In this document: in pieces, positions 13,782 to 20,308 of the stretch
Layout: each line of letters begins with the position of its first letter
How positions within the stretch are numbered: the stretch's first letter is position 1
Virus record (IMG/VR): IMGVR_UViG_3300037843_000847
Coordinates: 1-21,664 of that record
Source: a virus
Reading direction: 5' to 3' (one strand)
Length of the DNA: 21,664 nt
The notes under the pieces: model-generated
What the model saw: only the letters and a program-made list of their open reading frames with translations
Told to the model about the DNA's origin: nothing
Database searches by the model: none
Program-made: the position numbers and the translations under genes

Positions 13782-14840
13782 TTATATAGAATAATCATCC
13801 GTTTGTAGTTTATTATATGATCTAACGGTCATTTTTTCATCAAAAATTTTCAAAGCTTCCAGATGTTTTTGATATTTCCGTTCCATATAAACTGTAGCAT
13901 CAGAATATAGCCATTTTATAAATTTATAAGATCCTTCCAAATCAGAAATAAATAAATTAAAAATTCCTTCGCTACCTCTTTTTTCTTTATATAAATGAGC
14001 TTCAATTGATAATTCTTTTTTCAACAAATCTTTGACTCCACTAAGCATGTCAATAAACCCAGTAAGAACTGTTCTTATTCTGTTATCATTATCTTTTCCT
14101 ATAGTTATACAACCATCACCATCATATAATCCACGAATAAAATGTTTGATTAAAACAGGATCATCAAAAGTGGTTGGCATTCGTATATTAAATGTTTTGT
14201 TTGGAACACAACCATGTTTAATCAAATCTTCTCTCATTTGTTTGTTTGTAATAGTAAAAGCTCTATAAATTTCACGATCTATTCTAAGTTTTGGCTTTTC
14301 TCCGTTGTATAAAAAATTCATGAATTTTTCTAGAACATCAATGTCTCGTTGGTGAAGGCAAATGGTAATTGAGTTTCCGTCTTTATCAACGTTCCCATCG
14401 GCGTATAAAAACCCCAAAAAATAAGCATTTTCTTCGGAATCAATATTTGTGAAAAAATTGTTATTAATATCATATTCTTGGCGAGACTCTGAATGTGTGC
14501 GTTTTTCTATATTGTTTCTTTTAATTATTCTACCCGCAGTTGTTGCATCAATGTTTCCCAATTCTCTAGCGATTTGTTCAAAAGATTTTCCGTTTATATA
14601 CATATCAATAATTTGTTTTTCCAAATCATCATTTGTTTTTATAGACTTTCCCTCAATATCATTTGCCGCCAAAATTCTTCGAATTTGTGTGTTAGAAATT
14701 CCTGTTTCTGCAGCAATTGTTCTAGATGATTTTTTATCATTAACATATTTTGATATAATAGATTTGATTTTATCAGCTCCATATGATGTTTCATATTTTT
14801 GTTTTAACCTATTTTTCTCAGTTGTACTTGTTGTATCCAT
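13782..14840 (-). CDS. Free-standing LAGLIDADG homing endonuclease with N-terminal helix-turn-helix pair
   Basis: 352 residues. The N-terminal third holds two helix-turn-helix-like segments: SRTIAAETGISNTQIRRILAAND (39-61) and KSFEQIARELGNIDATTAGRIIKRN (85-109). The nuclease part has both LAGLIDADG helices: YFLGFLYADG (140-149, Asp148) and FIRGLYDGDG (234-243, Asp240/Asp242), spaced for a single-chain double-motif enzyme. It should make a site-specific double-strand break with a 4-nt 3' overhang, as known for the family. ATG 14840 has a ribosome binding site AAAGGAAAT eight nt upstream. It lies alone between two terminators, just after the intron-bearing capsid gene, and is not inside an intron or another gene. 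Confidence 0.88.
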   Translation of the reverse strand: MDTTSTTEKNRLKQKYETSYGADKIKSIISKYVNDKKSSRTIAAETGISNTQIRRILAANDIEGKSIKTNDDLEKQIIDMYINGKSFEQIARELGNIDATTAGRIIKRNNIEKRTHSESRQEYDINNNFFTNIDSEENAYFLGFLYADGNVDKDGNSITICLHQRDIDVLEKFMNFLYNGEKPKLRIDREIYRAFTITNKQMREDLIKHGCVPNKTFNIRMPTTFDDPVLIKHFIRGLYDGDGCITIGKDNDNRIRTVLTGFIDMLSGVKDLLKKELSIEAHLYKEKRGSEGIFNLFISDLEGSYKFIKWLYSDATVYMERKYQKHLEALKIFDEKMTVRSYNKLQTDDYSI

Positions 14841-14860
14841 TTTTTTATTTCCTTTGGTTC

Positions 14861-14885
14861 GCCCGTTTGGTTCATAAAACCGGGC
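14861..14885 (-). other. Stem-loop upstream of the free-standing endonuclease gene
   Basis: On the minus strand GCCC-G-(G)-TTT pairs with AAACGGGC around an 8-nt loop, an 8-bp stem with one bulged G. It is not followed by a U run, so it is not a typical terminator. It lies between the capsid-gene terminator and the endonuclease ribosome binding site and may be an mRNA leader structure or a processing site. Confidence 0.4.
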
Positions 14886-14933
14886 TCACCTATATATAAT
14901 ATTGAAAAATTGATACCCGACCTCAAAATAATT

Positions 14934-14967
14934 AAAAAGAAAAGGTGGCCAAGCAAGCTTGACCACC
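14934..14967 (-). terminator. Rho-independent terminator of the major capsid gene
   Basis: On the minus strand GGTGGTCAA-GCTTGC-TTGGCCACC forms a 9-bp stem with one G-U pair (14944-14967; two further loop pairs are possible), followed by TTTTCTTTTT. It starts 36 nt after the capsid stop codon at 15004. Confidence 0.85.
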
Positions 14968-15003
14968 ATTTTCAAATAACATACCAAAAAAGCAACTACG
15001 CTA

Positions 15004-17386
15004 TTAGGCTCCAAGAATTGTATTTTTACGAGAAACCGCACAGGCTCTTGGGTTAACAATGCCAATACCAATTTCTTCAGATACAACCCAACCAAGCTTC
15101 AACTGCTTAGGTTCGTCAGCGGGAATTACCTCGATGTCGCACCTCACCGGGAGCACACCGACGAACTCCGGATCTGCAGCGCCATACACTGTACCAGCCG
15201 GCACAATTTTAGACACCATGATATCCGCGCCCCACAATCTGGCATACAAACCAGTCTGGAGAATTTCTCTTTGTGTACACAAATATTTGTTAATGATTTG
15301 CTCCAAAACAGAGCACTCATATCAAGCCATTTCTGCTTGATTCCATACATTTTCTGTATGGGTCAGACTATATCATCCTCATCTTTTTCTTTAGAAAAAG
15401 AAGAGGTTTGGCATATAGTCGTTGGGGAACAATCGATGAGTTTATATTTCATACAATCTACGACATAAGGTTTAATTTCCTGTGTCATTTTGATTGAATT
15501 TTCTTTGTTTATAGATAAATAATAGAATTTTTTATCGTGTCTGGTATATTCACAGACTTTTACAAGTACTCCAAATTTTTTTTCCAACATTTCTTTCAGA
15601 ATATAATTTTCAGCTTCTGAAAATCCATCTGTAGAGAGTCGATAATTATTGGATCTTGTTTTACTTCCATCATCCATAAACCAAGCAGCTAATCCCAGTG
15701 GGGATATATAATCTATAATGTTTTCAGTAATTACTTTTTTGTTATTTTCATAAAACATTTTTCTTATAGGATTAAGATCTTTGTGCGAAATGGTATGAAA
15801 TCCATACATGATAGAGTTTCCTCTTTTATCAATATTTTTGGAAACATTATTTACAAGATTTCCAAGGATTTCTTTTTTCCAGTACAAATAATCTTTTTGT
15901 TTTTCGCAATGTGCAATTTTGAAATAAGGAGTGATTTTTCTCCCGCTCAAAATTATTGATCCATCTCCAAGTGTTGATCCTACAATTAAATCTTTTTGTT
16001 CCTGTGTTAGAGGGGTTTCTTTTAAGATTTTGTATTTTCTCTGACTTGGGTTTGTATCAATCCCAAAAATTTTCAAATAATTTGAAATAGTGCTTCGATT
16101 TACTCCGTAAATTTCACCAATTTCAAATGTTGTCATATTTTTTTGCACATACAGTTCTATAAGTTTTTCTTTAGATATTTCTGCTTTTTTCATCAATTTT
16201 TCCTGCTGATTGTCTATATCAATTTAATTATCACTCAACCTTATTCAAACACGACGTTTATTTTTTGTTGAGTATAAATTGCTTAATTAGAGTTTCCAGC
16301 ATATAGCCAAATTTTTCATAATAATTTTCATTATTACGCCGCTACACTATTAACGGGATCAATTTCTCCGCCTGTCACACCCTGTCCACCACCCGAACCC
16401 CAGGCTAGGATTTCAGTGAATTCATTGATGTTCATATAGAATTTGGCCGTAACCAAGTCCCAACGATCAATTTGTTGTTTGATTTCAAGCAAGTTTCTCT
16501 TGAGCAAACCTGCGTCTGCAATATCTTGAACTACGTTCTCGATTTGTGCAGCAGAATCAATTGCAGAGAAGACGTTTGCGTCTTCCTGCGCCATTAATTC
16601 TTGGCGGGCTTTTTGCACTGCGCGATCCAGAACATTGAATCTTCGACGACGAACTTCAGAAATTCTGACAGTTGGGTTTGAGAAGAGTTCAAATGTGGGG
16701 ACGGTAACACGGTCACCGAACACACGGGATTCTGGTCCTGAACCATTGCTTGAAATAACGGTTGCAGCGACATCAATATCGCGTTCATACACAGGTAGAA
16801 CGCCTTGGGGCACATAAAATTTTGTTGAGAATTTTTATATTCTGCTAAATCATTTCTGTTTAGCTCCACACATTTTTTGTATGGGTCAGACTTTATCATC
16901 ATTGTTTTTCAAATGTTCAGCGTAAAGTCGTTGAGGATTTGATGTTTTTGAAACACCCTCTTTCCTGCTGATTATCTGTTTCATTTTGTATTCTTTTTCT
17001 TATGCTGCTTGCAAATAGAAATTTCTATTTATTTGTTCATAAGCGATACAAACTTTCAGAGTTTCCAGCATATGGCTGAATTTTAGATCCACTGCCTTTG
17101 TTAATGGATCGATAATCAAGAGTCTTCGTGCAATCCCTTGATAGTCGAGATTTCTGCGAATAGGATTTGGCATTGCTTGGGCCAATGCGATTTTTCCTTC
17201 TTGTGTGAGAAGAGCGCGAGCAATAAGCTCGTCTCTTTGGGTATCGTTGAGAGATGGTCGACCAGCCAATCCAATATTGGATGGTTGATTTTCTTCGAGA
17301 ATCGAAGCATATCTAACGATAGTATTCAAAGCATCTTTGAGAGATGCAGCGTTTGTTGCTCCTTTAGCATTAAACATATCGTACAT
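15004..17386 (-). CDS. Major capsid protein, three exons interrupted by two group I introns
   Basis: Spliced from exon 1 (17386-17104, 283 nt), exon 2 (16812-16353, 460 nt) and exon 3 (15277-15004, 274 nt): 1017 nt, 338 residues plus stop. The two joints read IIDP/LPQGVLPVYERDIDV and GGEIDP/VTQREILQTGLYARLWGADI, and the phase fits at both. DPLPQG...Y-RDIDV, QEDANVFSAID, DPVTQREILQTGLYARLWGADI and GWVVSEEIGIGIVNPRA are recognisable major-capsid segments of phages; the fold is probably HK97-like. I chose ATG 17386 because AAGGAA lies just upstream, although an in-frame GTG exists at 17407. A hairpin lies in the leader and a terminator follows. Unspliced, exon 1 would end at a stop near 17000 and exon 2 at a stop near 16334. 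It follows a probable decoration protein, the usual head-gene order. Confidence 0.87.
15278..16352 (-). ncRNA. Group I intron 2 of the capsid gene (1075 nt, carries an endonuclease ORF)
   Basis: It starts TAATAGTG after exon ...GATCCCGT and ends ...TTTGTG before TACACA. P1: exon CCGT (16356-16353) pairs with GCGG (16342-16339), giving the U-G pair at the 5' splice site. P10: GTGTA (16347-16343), directly next to it, pairs with exon 3 TACAC (15277-15273). P3: TTTGGC (16311-16306) with GCCAAA (15412-15407). P7: 15420-15413 with 15373-15366 (GACTATAT/ATATAGTC). P8 is a 14-bp arm with one mismatch at about 15376-15405. P9: CCATACA/TGTATGG (15361-15343). P- and Q-like core strings are TGCTGGAAACTC (from 16301) and AATCAGCAGG (about 16212-16203). 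The type resembles the group IA introns of T4-like phages. The endonuclease ORF occupies the P6 side and runs through P3', P8 and P7. Confidence 0.92.
15363..16193 (-). CDS. Intron-encoded LAGLIDADG homing endonuclease (in capsid intron 2)
   Basis: 276 residues from ATG 16193-16191; an in-frame TTG one codon earlier is less likely. The N terminus has a helix-turn-helix (TTFEIGEIYGVNRSTISNYLKIFG, about 21-44). The nuclease part carries DLIVGSTLGDGS (68-79) and PLGLAAWFMDDGS (165-177), the two LAGLIDADG motifs, with acidic residues intact. It should recognise intronless capsid alleles near the exon 2/exon 3 joint and drive intron homing. Its ribosome binding site AGGA lies inside the Q element of the intron (AATCAGCAGG), and its last 22 or so codons encode P7, P3', P8 and the S element, the stop being the TGA in GTCTGACC. 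Translation and intron folding must therefore compete. The C-terminal residues (CQTSSFSKEKDEDDIV) are probably dictated by RNA structure. Confidence 0.9.
   Translation of the reverse strand: MKKAEISKEKLIELYVQKNMTTFEIGEIYGVNRSTISNYLKIFGIDTNPSQRKYKILKETPLTQEQKDLIVGSTLGDGSIILSGRKITPYFKIAHCEKQKDYLYWKKEILGNLVNNVSKNIDKRGNSIMYGFHTISHKDLNPIRKMFYENNKKVITENIIDYISPLGLAAWFMDDGSKTRSNNYRLSTDGFSEAENYILKEMLEKKFGVLVKVCEYTRHDKKFYYLSINKENSIKMTQEIKPYVVDCMKYKLIDCSPTTICQTSSFSKEKDEDDIV
16813..17103 (-). ncRNA. Group I intron 1 of the capsid gene (291 nt, no ORF)
   Basis: It starts TAACAAAGG after exon ...GATCCAT and ends ...TTTTATG before TGCCCC. P1: GATCCAT (17110-17104) pairs with GTGGATC (17092-17086), the last pair being the U-G at the splice site. 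P10: GGCA (17096-17093) pairs with exon 2 TGCC (16812-16809). P3: TTCAGC (17080-17075) with GCTGAA (16921-16916). P7: GACTTTA (16929-16923) with TAAAGTC (16895-16889). P9 (CCATACA...TGTGTGG) and a following GCTAAA/TTTAGC hairpin are also present. Core strings TGCTGGAAACTC (from 17070), AATCAGCAGG and GTCTGACCCATACA are shared with intron 2, while P3, P7 and the last hairpin differ by compensating changes. It has lost, or never had, an endonuclease. Confidence 0.92.
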
Positions 17387-17405
17387 TTGTTTCCTTATAT
17401 TTGCC

Positions 17406-17423
17406 ACCAGACTACACTCTGGT
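17406..17423 (-). other. Leader hairpin just upstream of the capsid ribosome binding site
   Basis: On the minus strand ACCAGA-GTGTAG-TCTGGT forms a 6-bp stem with a 6-nt loop, ending about 10 nt before AAGGAA and 20 nt before ATG 17386. It may protect the 5' end of the capsid mRNA or mark a processed end. The in-frame GTG at 17407 falls in its base, which argues against that GTG being the start. Confidence 0.45.
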
Positions 17424-17572
17424 AAAATCTAGCGACAAAGCGCAAGATAGTTGCTAAACGATCTAACATTTTTTTGTTGTTTGTTTTTAAATTGTCAAAG
17501 AGCAATCAGATTATCTTACATAATCCGAAGTTGAAAAACAATTTTTACATTGTTCTTCATCTATTATATATC

Positions 17573-17588
17573 ACAAAATATTACTTGT
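17573..17588 (-). promoter_or_regulatory. Candidate shared upstream element (capsid copy)
   Basis: The minus-strand string ACAAGTAATATTTTGT, about 190 nt upstream of the capsid ATG, recurs with one base less at 18526-18540 ahead of the decoration gene. TATATAATAG follows it directly. It could be a phage promoter or activator site; two copies in AT-rich DNA are weak evidence. Confidence 0.3.
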
Positions 17589-17622
17589 TTTGTTGTTTTT
17601 GCATTTAATTTGCATTTTTTTA

Positions 17623-17652
17623 GAGAAAAGCAAACCAATCAAGGTTTGCTTT
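17623..17652 (-). terminator. Terminator-like hairpin after the decoration protein gene
   Basis: On the minus strand AAAGCAAACC-TTGATT-GGTTTGCTTT makes a perfect 10-bp stem with a 6-nt loop, 24 nt after the stop at 17677. It is followed by TCTCTA, so the U tract is mostly the 3' arm itself and termination may be partial. Confidence 0.6.
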
Positions 17653-17676
17653 CCAAAACAGCGCAACCAGCACAAT

Positions 17677-18396
17677 TTAGGTAGGCGGATCGAAATAGAC
17701 CATGGCGCGGGCAAAGTTTTGCAACTGTGGTGCACCCAAAGCATACGAAGGAGAGTTCGCAGCAGAAATCAATGAAAGCGGAGTTGTAACCAACGAACCA
17801 CCTTGATAGAATTCAAATTCAACAAAACGACCCAAAGCAATCAACTCAAATGCGATACCAGAGTTTGGAGTAAGCAAACCAGCATTGGATGCATAAAGAG
17901 CCGAACCTGTTGTCACAGATGTGTTTGTAGGTACAAGACCTGTAGAAGCTGTAGTATCAACTGCATCCAATGTGATGGCATAAGTTCCACGAGCTCCCCA
18001 CAAAGTCATTTTGCCAGAAGCATAAGCTGTGTGCGGACCAAGGTTTGTTCCACCGTTGACACCGTTCACAAAACCATATGAATACTGACCAGCAGTTCCA
18101 CCAATTACAACACCGAAAAGTGTTCCGTATCCAGAAGTACCATCGTCTGTAAGGAACAATGGACGAGATCCGAAAACAAGACCAATAGTTGCCACTGGAC
18201 GAACCGGAGTAGCATTGCCCAAAATATAACCGTCTGTAAATGCATCGTGTGCAGCTTTGTCTGTTCCTGTTCGAGAAACAGTTGTGAGAGTTGCAACTTC
18301 GCCACCTTTTGTGGTAAGGTTGTAACCATCGATGACGTCGAACATACCAATAGGTGTTCCGCCGCCACCAAAATAATTAACCAATTGTAAAGCCAT
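17677..18396 (-). CDS. Probable capsid decoration/accessory head protein
   Basis: 239 residues, rich in Gly, Thr, Ala and Val with few charged residues, as expected for a surface beta-sandwich virion protein. It starts MALQLVNYFGGGGTPIG and includes VATIGLVFGSRPLFLTDDGTSGYGTLFGVVIGG, AYASGKMTLWGARGTYAITLDAV and the closing LQNFARAMVYFDPPT. There is no signal peptide or enzymatic motif. It directly precedes the major capsid gene, where decoration or cement proteins usually lie. It has an excellent ribosome binding site (TAGGAAAAAACT before ATG 18396) and its own leader with a motif shared with the capsid leader, so it is probably strongly expressed. The family name is not recognised; the decoration role is inferred from position and composition. 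Confidence 0.6.
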   Translation of the reverse strand: MALQLVNYFGGGGTPIGMFDVIDGYNLTTKGGEVATLTTVSRTGTDKAAHDAFTDGYILGNATPVRPVATIGLVFGSRPLFLTDDGTSGYGTLFGVVIGGTAGQYSYGFVNGVNGGTNLGPHTAYASGKMTLWGARGTYAITLDAVDTTASTGLVPTNTSVTTGSALYASNAGLLTPNSGIAFELIALGRFVEFEFYQGGSLVTTPLSLISAANSPSYALGAPQLQNFARAMVYFDPPT

Positions 18397-18525
18397 AGTT
18401 TTTTCCTATATATTTGAATAAACTTTTGTCATTGAGACAGATTTCTTACCTTTCTTGCTAGATTTTATTCATTTTATTTTGTCGATACTTGCTTGTTCGA
18501 CATGGATTTTTATCCAAAGTTTTTG

Positions 18526-18540
18526 ACAAAATTTACTTGT
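18526..18540 (-). promoter_or_regulatory. Candidate shared upstream element (decoration gene copy)
   Basis: The minus-strand string ACAAGTAAATTTTGT, 130 nt upstream of ATG 18396, is nearly the same as the string at 17573-17588 ahead of the capsid gene. The rest of the 175-nt gap (18397-18571) holds an imperfect inverted repeat GTCGA...TCGAC (18481-18501) and a weak GGAT/ATCC hairpin, but no convincing promoter. Confidence 0.3.
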
Positions 18541-18571
18541 CTTCAATAATTATATTGCTCAATTGATAGAT

Positions 18572-19021
18572 TTATTGATTTTTCTTTAATAAATTTGAAA
18601 AATCTTGAAGTTTTCTTGGAACAGTTGAATCATTGTTCTGCAAAGTGTTTGGATCATCTGGGTCATCATTTTCTTTAGACTCATCAGAAGTGATCATAAA
18701 ATCCGCTAATAAACATGAGTTATCAGGCGGCCCTAAAGCATCAAATGTCGCTTGAGCAAAAGATTGAATTTTATTTTGTTTGGAGTCAGAGAGAAGCTTT
18801 AAAGCTTCTTCATAATCCTGTATAGAAATATTTGGATTAATACAGTTGGTATTTCTTTGCCAAATCAACCCTTCAATACCAGGAATTTCTTTAGATAAAA
18901 CAGATTCCAACTGGATCATTTTATCTTTAAAATCATCATCAATAGTATCTGTATATGTATCTCCAGAATACTGAGTGTGGTTTTTTAGATAATTTTTCCA
19001 ATCAATGATGTTTTGATCCAA
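18572..19021 (-). CDS. Hypothetical acidic protein, TTG start
   Basis: 149 residues. The only reasonable start is TTG 19021-19019, preceded by TTTAGGAAGA. The next methionine in frame is 33 codons later and would remove a conserved-looking segment. The N-terminal part WKNYLKNHTQYSGDTYTDTIDDDFKDKMIQLESVL resembles the short helical 'YSG...D...F/L...LE' layout of peptidoglycan-binding-like repeats; this is a weak impression only. The C terminus (about 110-135, DESKENDDPDDPN) is very acidic and Asn-rich, likely disordered. It follows the 422-aa protein by 12 nt and precedes the decoration protein, so it belongs to the head/virion unit. Scaffold or internal virion roles are possible; none is shown. 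Confidence 0.55.
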   Translation of the reverse strand: MDQNIIDWKNYLKNHTQYSGDTYTDTIDDDFKDKMIQLESVLSKEIPGIEGLIWQRNTNCINPNISIQDYEEALKLLSDSKQNKIQSFAQATFDALGPPDNSCLLADFMITSDESKENDDPDDPNTLQNNDSTVPRKLQDFSNLLKKNQ

Positions 19022-19033
19022 ATCTTCCTAAAA

Positions 19034-20302
19034 TTATTTTGTTTGACCCGGAGAAAGATTGAAAATATCAGGCAAAGAAGGAAGGGCTGATTGAGGTTGG
19101 ACGGGTGAAGTTCCAGAATTCTGAACATGATTTTCCACATGTTGTTGAACTTCTGGTTGAACGCCTTGTGCGTATTGTTCTGCCATAGCTATATTTTTTC
19201 TATCGTTTTTAATAGCTCCATACAATCCGCCAGTATGTTCTTCAGAAACATATCCAGCAGATCCGTACAAACGGTTTACCAATATTTGCCACGGTTCCCA
19301 CCAAATATGTTTGCCAATTTGTTCTAATTTTGCATACCAATCTGATTCTTTTTCAACATCATTGGTATTTGTATGTTCCAAAGTGATGGCAGATACCCAT
19401 TTTGGAATTTCTTTAGATACTTCATCTAATTTAGAAGTATAATTTTTTAGTTTTTGAGCAATATCCATTGCTTCTTGTTTTCTGATTGCAAATGTAGCTG
19501 CATCTTGTGGGGAAATAAGCTTAACAATCTGATCTTTTTCTTCATTTGCTTCTTTTGCAGCATCGATTAATTCTTGAACAGATTTGCCAATTATTTCAGC
19601 ATAAGATTCAGAGGAAAGTGGTTGAAGGGCTTCTAATACCAATTCGGCATTATGAAGAACATTTGTTCCTGTGGTATCCCCTTCCATAAAATAATATGCA
19701 GCTCCGCCCAATAGAGCAACAGCAGCGCCCACAATACCTACTGTACTCCAAGGAATTTGAGATGTTTTAATCATTTTATTTGAAAATCGTTCAATACAAG
19801 AATCTGCCAGAGCCATTAATTCTGTTTCATCTTGATTATCTAAAAACATTGCGCTTGAAACCAAAGAATCCATCAAATTTTTGGACGCTTCTTTTGCTTC
19901 TTTTGCATATTGTGGAGGATTGGCTTTTTCCTCTTTGATGGCTACAAGTCTTGTTCCAAACAATTGTCCTGTAGGCATTTTGTTTGCGATATATGCCATG
20001 ATATTTTGGCGTTCATGGATATTTTCCCAAACACCATTCATACCGTCATAAGCTCGTCCAGCTACCGCTGTTTCTGGATGTGCAGCTTCCCAGAAGGATT
20101 CCTCTGTTTTAATAGATACTTTTTCTGGTTTTACACCATAAAGAAGTTGGATAGTTTTTTCAGCATCTTCTTTTTTTTGTGTTTCAGCATGAGCTTTTTC
20201 TTTGTTTCGATAAAGATCATTTCGGGTTTCTTTTTTGCCTTCAGAAATCCATCCTTTTGCAATTGCTAGTTTTACATATTCGTCGAAAATATCTGTTTCC
20301 AT
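19034..20302 (-). CDS. Putative virion protein with one central membrane segment, function unknown
   Basis: 422 residues. The N-terminal region (1-60) is charged and helical (DEYVKLAIAKGWISEGKKETRN). A single hydrophobic segment PWSTVGIVGAAVALLGGAAYYFMEG spans about 184-208 with no signal peptide before it. A helical, coiled-coil-like stretch follows (about 214-310, ELVLEALQPLSSESYAEIIGKSVQELIDAAKEANEEKDQIVKL, in heptad-like spacing). The C terminus is Gln/Pro/Ser-rich (about 375-422). It has a ribosome binding site AGGA before ATG 20302 and follows the 332-aa gene by six nt. The architecture would suit an ejected or membrane-interacting virion protein, for example one used during DNA entry; this is inference. 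No family recognised. Confidence 0.6.
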   Translation of the reverse strand: METDIFDEYVKLAIAKGWISEGKKETRNDLYRNKEKAHAETQKKEDAEKTIQLLYGVKPEKVSIKTEESFWEAAHPETAVAGRAYDGMNGVWENIHERQNIMAYIANKMPTGQLFGTRLVAIKEEKANPPQYAKEAKEASKNLMDSLVSSAMFLDNQDETELMALADSCIERFSNKMIKTSQIPWSTVGIVGAAVALLGGAAYYFMEGDTTGTNVLHNAELVLEALQPLSSESYAEIIGKSVQELIDAAKEANEEKDQIVKLISPQDAATFAIRKQEAMDIAQKLKNYTSKLDEVSKEIPKWVSAITLEHTNTNDVEKESDWYAKLEQIGKHIWWEPWQILVNRLYGSAGYVSEEHTGGLYGAIKNDRKNIAMAEQYAQGVQPEVQQHVENHVQNSGTSPVQPQSALPSLPDIFNLSPGQTK

Positions 20303-20308
20303 GATGTC

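Larger units (their letters stand above)
17387..17676 (-). promoter_or_regulatory. Gene-free leader/promoter region of the capsid gene
   Basis: About 290 nt without a gene. From upstream to downstream it holds a terminator-like hairpin (17623-17652) and an AT-rich stretch with two TTTGCATTT-like copies on the plus strand near 17598-17618. A TATATAATAG string near 17569-17560 could be a -10 element, beside a 16-nt string also found ahead of the decoration gene (17573-17588). A TTGACA string lies near 17495, and the leader hairpin (17406-17423) and ribosome binding site AAGGAA follow. A promoter is expected here for such a heavily expressed gene, but no complete -35/-10 pair is convincing. Confidence 0.4.

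Noticed and set aside
16594-16902. A 102-codon minus-strand ORF crossing the intron 1/exon 2 boundary
   Set aside because: It reads exon 2 in the wrong frame and begins inside the intron; the spliced capsid frame explains this stretch.
15004-17407. Reading the capsid gene as a pseudogene or three separate small genes
   Set aside because: Both gaps are complete group I introns with P1, P3, P7 and P10 pairings, and the joined frame is intact and restores conserved capsid motifs.
17387-17407. GTG 17407 as the capsid start
   Set aside because: ATG 17386 has AAGGAA at good spacing, whereas the GTG lies in the base of a leader hairpin with no ribosome binding site.
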